Under the pieces are notes generated by a model. The model worked only from the letters and a program-made list of their open reading frames with translations. It had not been told where the DNA came from and made no database searches. From contig JALNQF010000157.1 of the NCBI GenBank assembly GCA_028456385.1, positions 1-64,000 of the forward strand: a stretch of 64,000 nucleotides of DNA. Reading direction: 5' to 3'. Each line of letters begins with the position of its first letter. The stretch's first letter is position 1. The position numbers and the translations under genes are program-made. Shown piece by piece: positions 1 to 12,142 of the stretch. The stretch comes from Ophiosphaerella korrae. Taxonomy: Eukaryota; Ascomycota; Dothideomycetes; Pleosporales; Phaeosphaeriaceae.

Positions 1-3000
1 TTAGGTATATCTTTATTTTATTTAGTAGCTTTAGTTTAAATATAACTAGTATAACTTCTTTCTTAATTTTATATAGTCTTATCTTAACGTAGTCGAAATT
101 TTAAACTTAGTTGTTTACTCTTAATTTTTTTTTATACTAACTATACTTTTTCTCTTTCTTTAAACTAAAGTTCTTCTTTATATTTCTTATTATAGTATTT
201 TACTATTTAATCTTATAGGAATTTTATATCTTATCTTAGTTAATTATATATATCTTTAAGTCTATTAGTAAAGTTTTCTCTTCTTAGAGACTAAGATATC
301 TAGTTTCTTAGTATCTAGTATATATTAGGCTTAAATCTATAGTTTATAAAGAAGAGTATTACTTTTATTACTATATTCTTTACGCTATTGTATACTAATT
401 ATACTATAGGTAGTAGTTATACTTAATTATTTTAGTTGTAGTTAAGGTAGTATCTTAGGTACTATTCTACTATCTAATTTATTTATTCTAATTATCTATC
501 TATTTATAGATAATATACTATAGATATTATATATTATATTCCTAATTACGCTATTATTGTTCTCTATAGTTTAAATATAAATTATATATCTTTATCTATA
601 ATAATTTTATCTAGTAGGCTATATTAGCTAATTATAGTTCCTAGAACCTAGTATATAGTAACTTCTATCTTACTTTTCTCTTTATATAGTTAGAAGTATA
701 AGTACTTTATAAGTTTATCTACTATTATTAAGATTCTATTATATTTAGCTCTTAATATTAGGTCCTTAGACTTTAGTAGTTTTGTAATAAAGTCTATTAT
801 AATAACTTTTTATAGTTAGTTTAGTATCTTAACTAGTTATAATATCTTATATAGTATATATCTATTATATTTATTTTTATAGTATTCTATATAGTCTTAT
901 AATACTTCTATTACTAGTTATCTTACTTTTAGAATATAGTAGTCTCTTAGAAGTCTATCTAGTATTTTATTAATACCTTAGTATCTATATACTAGTAATT
1001 TATAGAATTATTATATAAATTCTCTTTAAATCTTTCTTAAAATATATATTCTTTTATAGGTTTATATAAATTCTTCTTAGGTTTCTAGTTTCTTTATTTC
1101 TTTAGATACTTCTTTAGTTACTTTTTAAATCTATTTGCCTAGCTTACTACTTATTCTTTTAAGTGTAGTAGCTATTTTAGGTATATTTAGGACTAAATAT
1201 CTTTCTTTATTTTTAACTAGAACTATACTAGTAGTGCTTACTTCTTCTTATAAGTCTAGTCTTCTACTAAGAGTATTTATAAATTAGTTATCTTTTCCTT
1301 TTATATATATAATTTCTATATTAAATATTAATAACAATTCCTACTATCTTATATAGTATTGTAATAGCTCTTTATTTATTATAAATCTTATAAGATTTTT
1401 ATAGTCTATATAGACTTTTATCTAATATTTTACTCTTTATAAGTATACTCTCTATTACTTAAATACTTTATAGATTACTAGTATTTCTTTATTATAGATT
1501 AGGTAGTTAAGTTCTACTATCTTTATTTTCTTAGAGAAGTATTTAACTAAGTATTCTTTTTTAGTCTCTAGGTCTTCTTGTATTAGTACTATTCTATAGA
1601 CTAAATTAGATATATCTATTTTTACTATTACTAGTAGGTCTAGGTTATATATTCTAATAACTAGGTTTTCTATAAACTTTTTCTTAATCTTATTAAATAC
1701 TTTATTATATTCTTTTATCTATTTAAATAGTATATCTTTCTTTATAAGTCTTGTTATTAGTTCTATATCTTTAGACTATCCTACTATTAACTTTCTATAA
1801 AAGTTAGCTAGCCTATAAAATTATTGTACTTCCTTTAGGTTTTTTAGTGTTAGCTATTCGTTAATTAATCTAATCTTTTCTAGGTTAATCTTAATTTTTC
1901 CTAGTTTAATAATAAATCTAAGGAAATCTATTTCCTTTATATAGAACTTGTATTTTCTTATTTTAAAAAATAATTTATTTTCTACTAGTTTTTCTAGTAC
2001 TTTGTGTATATATTATATATATTCTTCTTCTATTTCTAAGAATATAAAGATGTTATCTAGGTATATAAATATAAATTTATCTAAGTACTCTCTTAGTACT
2101 ATATTAATCCTTTCTTAGAATACTACTAGTACGTTTATTAAACTAAATAGTATAACTAAATATTTATATAGTCTATACTTTGTTCTAAATACTATTTTCT
2201 ATTTATTACCCTTTTTAATTCTAATCTAGTAGTAGGCGTTCTAGATATCTAGTTTTATAAAGATTTTTACTCTTTATAGTCTATCTTATATTCTATCTAT
2301 TTATAGTAAGGGGTATTAGTTTTTATTTATAATTATATTAGTTTTCCTAAAATCTACGTAAAGTCTTTTATTACTAGTTCCTTTCTTATCTATAAATATA
2401 AGTCTATATACTACTAAGGATTTAGATTCTTATATCTATCCTTTCTTAATTGCGTTTTCTATAAATACTTATTTACTCTTAGATTCTTCTTCTATTTTTC
2501 TATAGACTAGGCTCTATCTTATATCTTTATCTTCTTTTAAGTCTATTACTAAATCTTATAGTTAGTATTCTAGAAGGTAGTTTTCTAGCTCTATAAGCTA
2601 TTTTTCTTATTTCTTATATTCTTTAGGGAATTCTCCTTTATAAGTACTTATATTAGCTTTTAATATATCTATTTTATAGTAATTAATCTTCTCTATTCTC
2701 TAGTTAATCTATAAGTTAGTTATCTATAACTATAGTATACCTAATATTATATCTTATTTATTATTAATTATTATTATATCTATAACTATATTCTAGATTG
2801 TTATTCCTTTTAGTTCTAATATAGAGAGAACTATTTTAAATCTAATAGGTTTCTAGAATAGTTTTCCTTTAATTATACTTAGTTATTAAATATATTTCTT
2901 TATTATATACTTTATTCCTTATATTTCTATAAACTTCTTTAATATAAAGTTTCTTATAGCTCTACTATTAATTATTAGTTATACTTTCTTTCTTTAGTAT

Positions 3001-3899
3001 ATACTTATTTTTATAATATATAAGCCTTTTATACTTTCTAGCTTTTTTTACTTAGGTACTTTTATAAATTATTTATTTTACTAAAGCTATAGTTTTACTT
3101 TAAGTTTATATTCTTTATATTTTAGATATTTATTATTTATATATTTGTACTATAGTCTTCTTTAGATATATTTCTTAGTTAGCTTAGGTCTAGGCCTTAC
3201 TACTACGTATCTATCTTCTAGAATTATTTTCTATCCTTAGATATCCTCTACTAGAATTACTCTTATATAATTATATCCTTTTCTTCTTATAGGCTATATA
3301 TTATTATTTACTTTAGGGTTTCTATATATAATATAATTCTTATCTAGGTATAATATCTATAATACTTTAAAATATACTAGATATTTTAGATTTATTATTT
3401 TATTATCTCTTTCCTAGTAGTTATCTTTTTTAGGTATATTTATTATTAGAATATAGTATACTACTAGTACTCTTAGTATATAAGCTTTATTAATCTATTA
3501 CGTTCTTCTTATAAAGTACTACTATTCTCTTTCTATAAGTATCTTTCTTACTATAACTATATATTACTTTATCTATTCCTAAAATAGTATAAACTTTATT
3601 TCTTTAAGATTACGTTCTTTTTAGTCTTTATACGCTTCCCCTATACTTATAACTATTAAGTATATTTAAATAAATCTCTATTCTTTATTTTATTCTTCTA
3701 TATTTATTATTATATAGCTATTATAGCTATATATTATTAGCTAGGTATATTTTATACTTTTTATACTAACTTAGTCTTTACTTCTTTATAGTCCTTTAGA
3801 GGTAGTTGTATTAGTCTCTTTATTTAGTACTAGTTCTTTAGCCTAGATTAATAGAATTAGGGGTTTTTCTCCTTCTAGATCTTCTACTAGTAGATTTAT
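1..3899 (-). pseudogene. G1 pol pseudogene (linker, protease, RT, RNase H, integrase; 3' end outside window)
   Basis: Read on the minus strand, this encodes a degraded gypsy polyprotein. The protease active site is at 2958-2969 as NSRA (D to N and G to R, both RIP-type changes from DSGA). The RT catalytic box is at 2052-2063 as YLDN, inside VLREYLDKFIFIYLDNIFIF. RNase H falls roughly at 1250-1750 and integrase at 1-1200, with the KxKRLSxKLD-like C-terminal stretch near 60-110. Stops are numerous and sit where Gln or Trp is expected. The right end is broken by G2 in the gag-protease linker; gag resumes at 17959. Non-functional; reverse transcription and integration were its ancestral roles. 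Confidence 0.85.
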
Positions 3900-4329
3900 T
3901 GTTATATAGGTAATTACTAGGGTTAACTTCTTAGTACCTAAGAGTTATTAGTAAATTAAAAGTTAATAGTAAAAGCTTAGGTTATAATCTATAATAACTA
4001 TAAATAATAGAAGATATTTTGTAACTATCTTGTATTAGCGTTCTATAGTTAAAGAATTAGATTACTAATACTATTCTAATAATATATATCCTACTAACTA
4101 TATACTTGTTGTAATCTATAATCTATAGTTACTAAGATTAGTAGATTATAGATTATCTTAATCTATAATCTATTAATACTAAGAGTATATAGATTATAGA
4201 TTAACCTACGTGTCCTAATTATATATAGCTTCTTAATTAAGGTTGTTACTTTACTTATCTTATACTTTATTAGTGTCTAGATTAGGACTAATTAGTTCTA
4301 TCTTAATTCCTTCTATTACACCTATAATA
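3900..4329 (-). repeat. G2 3' LTR
   Basis: This is 430 bp, the same length as the copy at 17524-17953. The left edge is TGTTATATAGG, next to TTTAT at 3895-3899. The right edge is CCTATAATA followed by the reversed polypurine tract. It holds repeats built on AATCTATAATCTA (about 4110-4205), the type ii U3 cassette also seen in G5 and G12. Confidence 0.92.
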
Positions 4330-4340
4330 CTATCTCCCCT
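4330..4340 (-). promoter_or_regulatory. G2 polypurine tract (plus-strand primer)
   Basis: Read on the minus strand this is AGGGGAGATAG directly before the 3' LTR, the standard site of plus-strand DNA priming in LTR retrotransposons. Equivalent purine runs precede the 3' LTR in G3, G4, G5, G6, G8 and G10. Confidence 0.8.
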
Positions 4341-4341
4341 T

Positions 4342-5032
4342 TTAAGTAGGTCCTAGTTTCTCTACCTTAGGGCTAGAGTTATTAGTCTAGTTTCTTTATT
4401 AATATAGAGTTCTTTATCCTCCTTTATACTTATTTTATTTATACGTTATTACTACCTTCTTACTAATTATATATTACGTAATAGTATTAAAATATTTCTT
4501 TACTCTTATTATACTTCTCTTAAGTTAAACCTTAAGTCTCTTCTTTATATTATTTCTATAAATAATAGTAGGGCTTATAAAGCGTATATTTGTGTAAATA
4601 TACGTAGCTCTTATAATATATCTAGTATTTCTCTTTCTAAGTATAAGTTTATTATACTTATTCTTGCGTCTAGGCTTAATAATAATAGAGAAAGCTATTA
4701 ACTAGACTTAAGAGAAATTACTATCTTAAATTATAGAGGCTAAAGCTAAGCGTAAGTATATCTAGGAGCTTGCGTAAAGTAAGCTAGTAGAGAATTAAGC
4801 TTATCTCTCTTATCTTTGTAAAATAAAGGCCTTAAATAATAAGAAATTAGCTAAGTAGTTAGTAGCTCTAAAAGCTAAGCTAGACTTAGATAAAGCGTTT
4901 AATATTACTATAGTAGGTCTTACGCTAGACGTCTTTATTATCTCTCTATCTATTATTAGTAATATTAGTTCTCTTAGTTTACTACTAGGTATTCTAGAGG
5001 GTTTTAATTTTAGAACTCTTCTAATTTCTTAA
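4342..5032 (+). pseudogene. Antisense reading frame in the G2 3' region, unknown function
   Basis: This lies opposite to G2 transcription, between the polypurine tract and the chromodomain end. Two frames succeed each other. The first contains RNSIKIFLYSYYTSLK (about 4482-4530) and ends in NNNRESY. The second starts near IEKAIN (about 4686) and runs through a Lys/Ala/Leu-rich stretch containing IKALNNKKLAK and LEAKLDLDKAF to EGFNFRTLLIS and a stop at 5030-5032. Remaining stops are TAG or TAA, as expected from RIP at CAG or CAA. The same peptides occur in G3, G4, G5, G7, G8 and G10. I do not recognise the family. The second part looks helical or coiled-coil. Whether it was ever translated is inference. 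Confidence 0.45.
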
Positions 5033-5121
5033 AGTAATTAAGATTATTTTCTAGTTCCTATATTTTCTCCTATAGTTGTCCTTTTTTATCTATACTTATC
5101 TACTTTACTAGGTAGTAGTTT
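4970..5121 (-). pseudogene. G2 chromodomain, C-terminal end (separated from pol by G3)
   Basis: Minus-strand translation gives the last part of the chromodomain and the LKKLEEF-like tail that ends the polyprotein in the sister elements. The other part starts at 12148. The break carries the G3 target duplication AGTTT (5117-5121 and 12143-12147), so the two pieces join without loss. The chromodomain of these elements is expected to steer integration to heterochromatin. Confidence 0.7.
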
Positions 5122-5561
5122 TATTAGGGGTTGTTACTAGGGTCGACTTCCTAGTGCCCTATAGGTATTAGCAGATTATAAGTTAATAGTAAAAGCTAGG
5201 GGTAATCTATAATAACTTATAAACAATAGAAGATGTTTCGCAACTATCTTATATTAGCGTTCTGTAGTTAAAGGATTAAATTACTAATACTATCCTAACA
5301 ATACGCATCCTATAAACTATATACCTATGTATCTTAGCTAGCTTTGTGCTTCGTATTTGCTAAAATCGCGAATTATAAATTTATTACGTACTTAGCTTTA
5401 TACTTTATATTTACTAAGATCGCGAATCGTAAATTTATTACGTATCCCTATTATAGTTAGCTTCCTAGTCTAACTTATTTTCCTATAGATTATATGCGTT
5501 GTTATTATCTATAACAGGGCTAATTAGCTTAAATTAGTTTTCCCTTATTATAGCTATAACA
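5122..5561 (-). repeat. G3 3' LTR with two ~55-bp internal repeats
   Basis: This LTR is 440 bp. The left edge is TATTAGGGG (TGTTAGGGG after RIP) and the right edge AGCTATAACA. Two tandem units of about 54-58 bp lie at 5333-5390 and 5391-5444, each ending in AATTTATTACGTA. A polypurine tract (reversed, CTATTTCCCTC) follows at 5562-5572. Confidence 0.93.
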
Positions 5562-5574
5562 CTATTTCCCTCTT

Positions 5575-6237
5575 TAGACAAGTTCTTGTTTCTTTATCCT
5601 AGACCTAAGGTTATTAGTCTAGTTTCTTCGTTTATCTCTAGTTCTTTATTATTCTCTATATCTTCGCGTTCTAATTATAATAAGCTTCTTCTTATTACTT
5701 GCGTTACTCGTAATAGGGTTAAAATATTTCTTTGTACCTATTATACTTAATTAAAACTTACTTATCTTGTATCTTTAAAGGATAGTAAACACTATAACAA
5801 GTATATCTTAGCTAATATCTAATACAAGTATACACTATCTAGTATTTCTCTTATAGAGTGTAAGTGTTTAATTTCTATATAGTCTCTTTATACTAAATTA
5901 TATAGGGCAAGCTATTAACTAGGCTTAAGAGATACTATTATTATAGCTTATAGAGGCTAAGGCTAAGTGTAAGCTAACTCTTTATAAGCTAGTAGATCTT
6001 TATTTTTGTATTAAGCGTCTTTATAAGATAAAGGCGTATAATAACGCTAAATTATCTAAATAGTCTTGTGCCTTAGAGGTTAAGATAAACCTTAAGGATA
6101 TAGTTTAGGCTGTACTAGCTCTTACCTTATTAGACGTTCTTAACGCCTCTCTATTTAGCGCTAGTAGTACTAATTTTCTTAGTTTACTATAAGGCGCTCT
6201 AGAGGGTTTTAATTTTAGAACTCTTTTAGTTTCTTAA
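5575..6237 (+). pseudogene. Antisense reading frame in the G3 3' region, unknown function
   Basis: This is opposite to G3 gag-pol. The first frame can be followed from about 5577 with PRPKVISLVSSFISSSLL, then VTRNRVKIFLCTYYT (about 5703-5747), SSISLIECKCLISI and LYRASY near 5910. The second frame begins at QAIN (about 5907) and continues with LIEAKAKCK, CIKRLYKIKAYNNAKLSK, LEVKINLKDIV and EGFNFRTLLVS to a TAA at 6235-6237. Stops inside are TAG or TAA at likely Gln sites. G3 differs from G5 at many bases here, yet the peptides align (RNxxKIFLxxYYTxLK; LEGFNFRTxLVS). No known family recognised. A spliced gene, a frameshift and two ORFs are all possible. Confidence 0.5.
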
Positions 6238-9200
6238 AGTAATTAAGATTGTCCTCTAGTTCCTATATTTCCTCTTATAGTTGTCCTTTTTCGTCTATAC
6301 CTATCTATTCTACTAAGTAATAGTTTCTTCTATTATAAAACTAATGTTATAGGATTTTTTTAACTTCCTATTCTTTTTATTCTTTATACGTATCTACTTT
6401 ATATACTAGTAGTTCTACTACTTGTAGTGCCTTTTCTAGTAGAGCTATATAGAATATTAGGTATATCCTTATCTTGTTTAGTAGCTTTAATTTAAATGTA
6501 ATTAGTGTAACTTCTTTTTTAATTTCGTATAGTCCTATCTTAACGTAGTCTAATTTTAAACTTAGGCGCTTACTCTTAATATTCTTTTGTACTAACTATA
6601 CTTTTTCTCCCTCTCTAAATTAGGGTCTTTCCTTGTATTTCTTGTTGTAGTACTTTACTATGCAATTATACAGGAATTCTATATCTTATCTTAACTAGTT
6701 ATATATATCTTTAAGTCTATTAGTAAAGTTTTCTCCTCTTAAAGACTAAGATATCTTACTTCTTAGTATTTAGTATATATTAGGTTCGAATCTATAGTTT
6801 ATAAAGAAAGGTAATACTCTTATTACTATATTCTTTGTGCTATTGTATACTAACTATGCTATAGGTAGTAGTTATACCTAATTATTTTAGTTGTAGTTAA
6901 GGTAGTATCTTAGGTATTATTCTACTATCTAATTTATTTATTCTAACTATTTGTCTATTTATAGATAATATGCTATAGATATTATATATTTAATTCCTAA
7001 TTGCGCTATTATCGTTCTCTATAGTTTTAATGTAAATTGTGCATCTCTATCTATAATAATCTTGTCTAGTAGTCTATATTAACTAATTATAGTTCTTAGA
7101 ACCTAGTGTATAGTAACTTCTATCCTACTTTTTTCTTTATATAGTCTAAAGTATATATACTTTATAAGTTTATCTACTATTATTAAGATTCTATTATACT
7201 CGACCCCTAATATTAGGTCTTTAGATTTTAGTAACTTTGTAATAAAGTTTATAGTAATAACTCCCTATAGTTATTCTAGTACTTCTACTAGTTATAATAT
7301 TCTATATAGTATATATCTATTATATTTATTCCTTTAACATTCTATATAGTCTTGTAATACTTCTATTACTAGTTGTCTTACCTTTAGGATATAGTAATCT
7401 TATAGTAGTCTATCTAATGTTTTTTTAATACCTTAGTAACTATATACTAGTAATTTATAGAATTATTGTATAAATTCTCTCTAAATCTTCTTTAGAATGT
7501 ATATTCTTCTATAGGCTTGTACGAATCTTTCTTAGATTTCTAGTTTTTCTATTTCTTTAGATACTTCCTTTGTTATTTTCTAAATCTATTTATCTAGCTC
7601 GCTACTCTTCTTTTTAAGTGTTGTAGCTATTTTATATATATTTAGGACTAAGTGTCCTTCTTTATTCTTAACTAGAACTATACTAGTAGCGCTTACTTCT
7701 TCTTATAAGTCTAGTCTTCTACTAAGGGCGTCTATAAGCTAATTATCTTTCTCTTTTATATATATAATTTCTATATTAAACGTTAATAAGTATTCTTACT
7801 ATCTTATATAGTATTATAATAGTTCTTTATTTGTTATAAATCCTATAAGGTTCTTATAGTCTATATAGACCTTTATCTAATATTTTACTCCTTGTAAGTA
7901 TACTCTCTATTACTTAAATACTTTGTAGATTACTAGTATTTCTTTATTATAGATTAGGTAGTTAAGTTCTACTATCTTTATTTTCTTAGAAAAGTATTTA
8001 ACTAAGTATTCTTTTTTAGTCTCTAGGTCTTCTTATATTAGTACTATTTTATAGACTAAGTTAGATGCGTTTGTTTTTACTATTACTAGTAGGTCTAGGT
8101 TGTATATTCTAATAACTAGGTTTTCTATAAACTTTCTCTTAATCTTCTTAAATGCCTTATCGCATTCTTTTATCTATTTAAATAGCACGTCTTTTTTTAT
8201 AAGTCTTGTTATTAGTTCTATATCTTTAGACTATCTTACTATTAACTTTCTATAAAAGTTAGCTAGCTTATAAAATTATTATACTTCTTTTAGGTTTCTT
8301 AGTGTTAGCTATTTATTAATTAACTTAATCTTTTCTAGGTTAATCTTAATCTTTCCTAGTTCTATAATAAACCCTAGGAAGTCTATTTCTTTTATATAGA
8401 ACTTGTATTTTCTTATCTTAAAAAATATTTTTACTTCTACTAGTTTTCCTAGTACTTTGTATATATGTTATACGTGTTCTTCTTCTATTTCTAAGAATAT
8501 AAGGATATTATCTAAGTATATAAATGTAAATATATCTAAGTACTCTCTTAGTACTATATTAATCCTTTCTTAGAATACTACTAGTATATTTATTAAGCTA
8601 AATAGTATAACTAAGTATTTATATAATCTTTATTATGTTCTAAATACTATTTTCTATTTGTTGCCTTCTTTAATTCTAATTTAATAGTAGGCGTTCTAGA
8701 TATCTAACTTTATAAAGATTATTGCTTTTTATAGTTTATTTTATATTACGTCTATCTTTAGTAAGAGGTATTAGTTCTTGTTTATAACTATATTAGTTTT
8801 TCTAAAGTCTACGTAAAGTCTTTTATTACTTATTCCTTTCTTGTCTATAAAGATAAGTCTATAAGCTACTAAGGATTTAGATTCTCTTATCTATCTCTTT
8901 TTTATTGCGTTTTAAATAAATACTTATTTAATTTTTAACTCTTCTTCTGTTTTCTAGTAGACTAGGCTCTACTCTACGTCTTTTCTTTCTTCTATTTCTA
9001 TTGCTAAGTCCTATAGTTAATATTCTAGAAGGTAATCTTTAGGTTCTATAAGCTATTCTTCTTATTTCTTGTATTCTTCTAGGAATTCTCCCTTATAGGT
9101 GTTCTTGTAGGCCTTTAACGTGTCTATTCTATAGTAGTTAATCTTCTCTATCCTCTAATTAATATATAGGTTAGTTATCTATAACTATAGTATACCTAGT

Positions 9201-10559
9201 ATTATATCTTGTTTATTATTAATTGTTGTTATATTTATAACTATATTCTTAATTTCTAGTCCTTCTAACCTTAGTGTTAAAGGTACTATCTTAAACTATA
9301 TTGGTTTCTAGAATAGTTTTCTTTTAATTATACTTAGTTATTAAGAGTATTTCTTTGTTATATACTTTATTCTCTATATTTCTACAAACTTTTTTAATAT
9401 AAAGTTTCTTGTAGCTCTACTATTAATTATTAAACGTACTTTTTTTCCTTAGTATATACTTGTTTTTATAATATATAGGCCTCTTATACCTTTTAGTTTT
9501 TTTTATATTAGCAACTTTATAAATTATCTATCTTTCTAAGGCTATAGGCTTACTTTAAGTTTATATTCTTTATATTTTAGATATTTATTATATATGTATT
9601 TATACTATAGTCTCCCTTAGACGTATTTCTTAGATAGTTTTAGGCTAGGTCTTATTACTATATATCTATCTTCTAGGATTATTTCCTATCCTTAGATATC
9701 TTCTACTATAATTACTCTTATATAGTTATAGCCTTTTCTTCTTATAGGCTATACGTTGTTATTTACTTTAGAGTTCTTATATATAATATAATTCTTATCT
9801 AGGTATAATATCTATAATACTTTAAAGTATACTAGATATTTTAGATCTATTATTTTATTATCCTCTTCCTAGTATTTACTTTTACTAGGTATATCTATTA
9901 TTAAGATATAGTATACTACTAGTACTCTTAGTATATAGGCTTTATTAATCTATTACGTCTTTCTTATAAAGTATTACTATTCTTTTTTTATAGGTATTCT
10001 CTCTACTATAACTATATATTACTTTATCTATTCTTAAAATAGTATAAACTTTATTTCTTTAGGATTACGTTCTTTTTAGTCTTTATACGCTTCTTCTATA
10101 CTTATAACTAGTAAGTATTTCTAAATAAACTTCTATTCTTTATTTTGTTCCTCTATATTACTTATTATATAGCTATTGTAACTATATATTATTAGCTAGG
10201 TATACTCTATATCTCTTATACTAACTTGTTTCTTACTTCTTTATAGTCCTTTAGAAGTAGTCGTAGTAGTCTCTTTATCTTATGCTAGTCCTTTAGCCTA
10301 GATTAATAGTACTAGAGGCTCTTCCCCTTCTAAGTCTTCTATTAGTAAGTCTATTACTTAGGCTATTTCTTTTAGCTAAGCTTTTATTCTTTCTTTTGTT
10401 GTAGCTACTCTTTGTCTCTATTATAGGAAGTATCTTACTCTCTATTTACTAGAAAGATATATATAGTAGTTATCTTTATAATAAAAGGTCTAATAGAGTA
10501 TTATATATTGTATTTCTTTCCTCCTAGCTACCTTCTCTTAAGGTTTAGCCTATACTTAT
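6190..10559 (-). pseudogene. G3 pol pseudogene (protease, RT, RNase H, integrase, chromodomain)
   Basis: Minus-strand translation, right to left: gag-protease linker, protease site NSRA at 9413-9424, RT box YLDN at 8507-8518 (second catalytic Asp changed to Asn by RIP), RNase H around 7700-8200, integrase about 6380-7650, and chromodomain about 6190-6360. The phase is the same as the gag start at 11702, so a single polyprotein is likely. The 3' end overlaps the antisense reading frame of 5575-6237. Stops occur at expected Gln and Trp codons. Dead, but one of the two least damaged complete copies in the window. Confidence 0.88.
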
Positions 10560-11702
10560 AGTGCTTCTTTCTTCTTTTTAGTTGTCTTTAACTAGGTTTC
10601 TTTCTTTAGGTCTTTATTCTTATAGTCTTTTATAAAGTGTCTAGGTTTCTTATATTTATAATATACTATATCCTTTCTTTTCTTTAATTAGTAGTCTTTC
10701 GCGTAGTAGCCTAGTTTACTATAGTTAAAGTATGTAAAGTCTTTACTCTTCTTTTTCTTCTTGTCTTTATTAGCGTTAAGGATTATAGGGTCTCCTTTAT
10801 TATAATTCTAGGTGTAACCTCTATATTTGTTTTTCTTCTATTCTTAAAGATTGTTATTAATTTATATTACTTATTACTTTAGAGCTTCTAGTGTCTTTAG
10901 TTTCTCTATGTATATTATCTTATATTAGATCTTAGAGTTTAGTCTTTACTTAAATTATAATATTAAAGCTAACTTATTCTATTCTATATTCTAGAATAGT
11001 TATTTAAACTATAATACGTACTTTAGAATACTTTAACTTTGTATAAGCTTCTCTAGTTGTTCTTTAGCTTATTAGGTAATGTCTATATTTCTAAATACTA
11101 CTCTTATTTGTTTAGTAAAGTACTTGTAACTTCTAAAAATAGCTCTAGTTTTGTTCTTCTAGGTTATTAGAGAGTATATTATATAATCTATCTAGTAAGG
11201 TTTATACTATCTTATTACGTCTTCTTTAAGGTGTAACCTAATATATATTACTTTTTTCTCTTCTATATTAAAGTATAGTACTTGTATATCTATCTAGAGT
11301 TGTACTAAAGTAATAAAGGGTCTTAGTTTCTCCCTTGTTCTATTAAACTTCTTAAAGACAGGTATCTTTAGTAGTTTCTTTGTTGCACTTATTACTAGAC
11401 GTTATATAATTAGTTCTATCTAATTCTAACCTTTAATAATAGCTTTAATCTATACTTTATTCTACTTTATATAATCTTGTAGTTCCTTATTTTATGTTTT
11501 TAAAGTATCGATTACTATTTTTATATCTTCTTTATCTAAGATTAGATTGTTAATTTAGTCCTTAATTGTTTCCTATATAGTACTATTAGACTTATAACTA
11601 CTTTTAGGGGCTTTACTTATTTTAGTTAAACTTTCTACTATTGTATTAGCTAGACTATACGTTACTTACGCTTTGCTTCTCGTAATAACTAAATTAGTAA
11701 AG
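10560..11702 (-). pseudogene. G3 gag pseudogene with two CCHC knuckles
   Basis: This is the structural (capsid/nucleocapsid) part. The frame opens immediately inside the 5' LTR, reading NLVITRSEA then VAYSLA..TIVESLTK. It continues through a retrotransposon gag core (NIEEKKVIYIRL, AIFRxYKYFxKQIRVVFRDIDIT) to two adjacent zinc knuckles at about 10620-10740. There is no clear start Met after the LTR, so translation may begin upstream or at a RIP-lost ATG. Cys and His codons of the knuckles are mostly turned into Tyr. It is in frame with pol. Confidence 0.85.
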
Positions 11703-12142
11703 TGTTAGGGGTTATTACTAGGGTTAACTTCCTAGTACCCTATAGGTGTTAGTAGATTGTAAGTTAATAGTAAAAGCTAGGGGTAATCTATAATAACTTA
11801 TAAATAATAGAAGATGTTTTACAACTATCTTATATTAGCGTTCTATAGTTAAAGGATTAAATTACTAATACTATCCTAACAATGCACATCTTATAGACTA
11901 TATACTTATGTATCTTAGCTAGCTTTGTACTTTGTGTTTACTAAGATCGCGAATTGTAAATTTATTACGTACTTAGCTTTGTACTTCGTATTTGCTAAGA
12001 TCGCGAATCGCGAATTTATTACGTGTCCCTATTATAGTTAGCTTCTTAGTCTAACTCGTTTTCCTATAGATCGTATGCGTTGTTATTATCTATAATAGGG
12101 CTAATTAGCTTAAATTAGTTTTCTCTTGTTATAGCTATAACA
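11703..12142 (-). repeat. G3 5' LTR
   Basis: This is 440 bp, starting TGTTAGGGG and ending AGCTATAACA, and pairs with 5122-5561. It has the same two ~55-bp units with CGCGAAT cores (about 11914-12024). The right flank AGTTT (12143-12147) is the target duplication. Confidence 0.94.

Larger units (their letters stand above)
5122..12142 (-). mobile_element. G3: complete chromovirus element inserted in the G2 chromodomain
   Basis: G3 is 7021 bp with two LTRs of identical length (440 bp) and a 5-bp duplication AGTTT (5117-5121, 12143-12147). It is the innermost element of the left nest. It retains more TpG and CpA than its hosts, as expected if it received less RIP. Gag is at the right, then pol, chromodomain and 3' region. 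The codon phase of the gag start and of the RT box agree, so gag and pol form one frame over about 5.5 kb. Its U3 cassette (type iii, TTTGCTAAAATCGCGAAT-like units) differs from that of G2. Confidence 0.95.
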
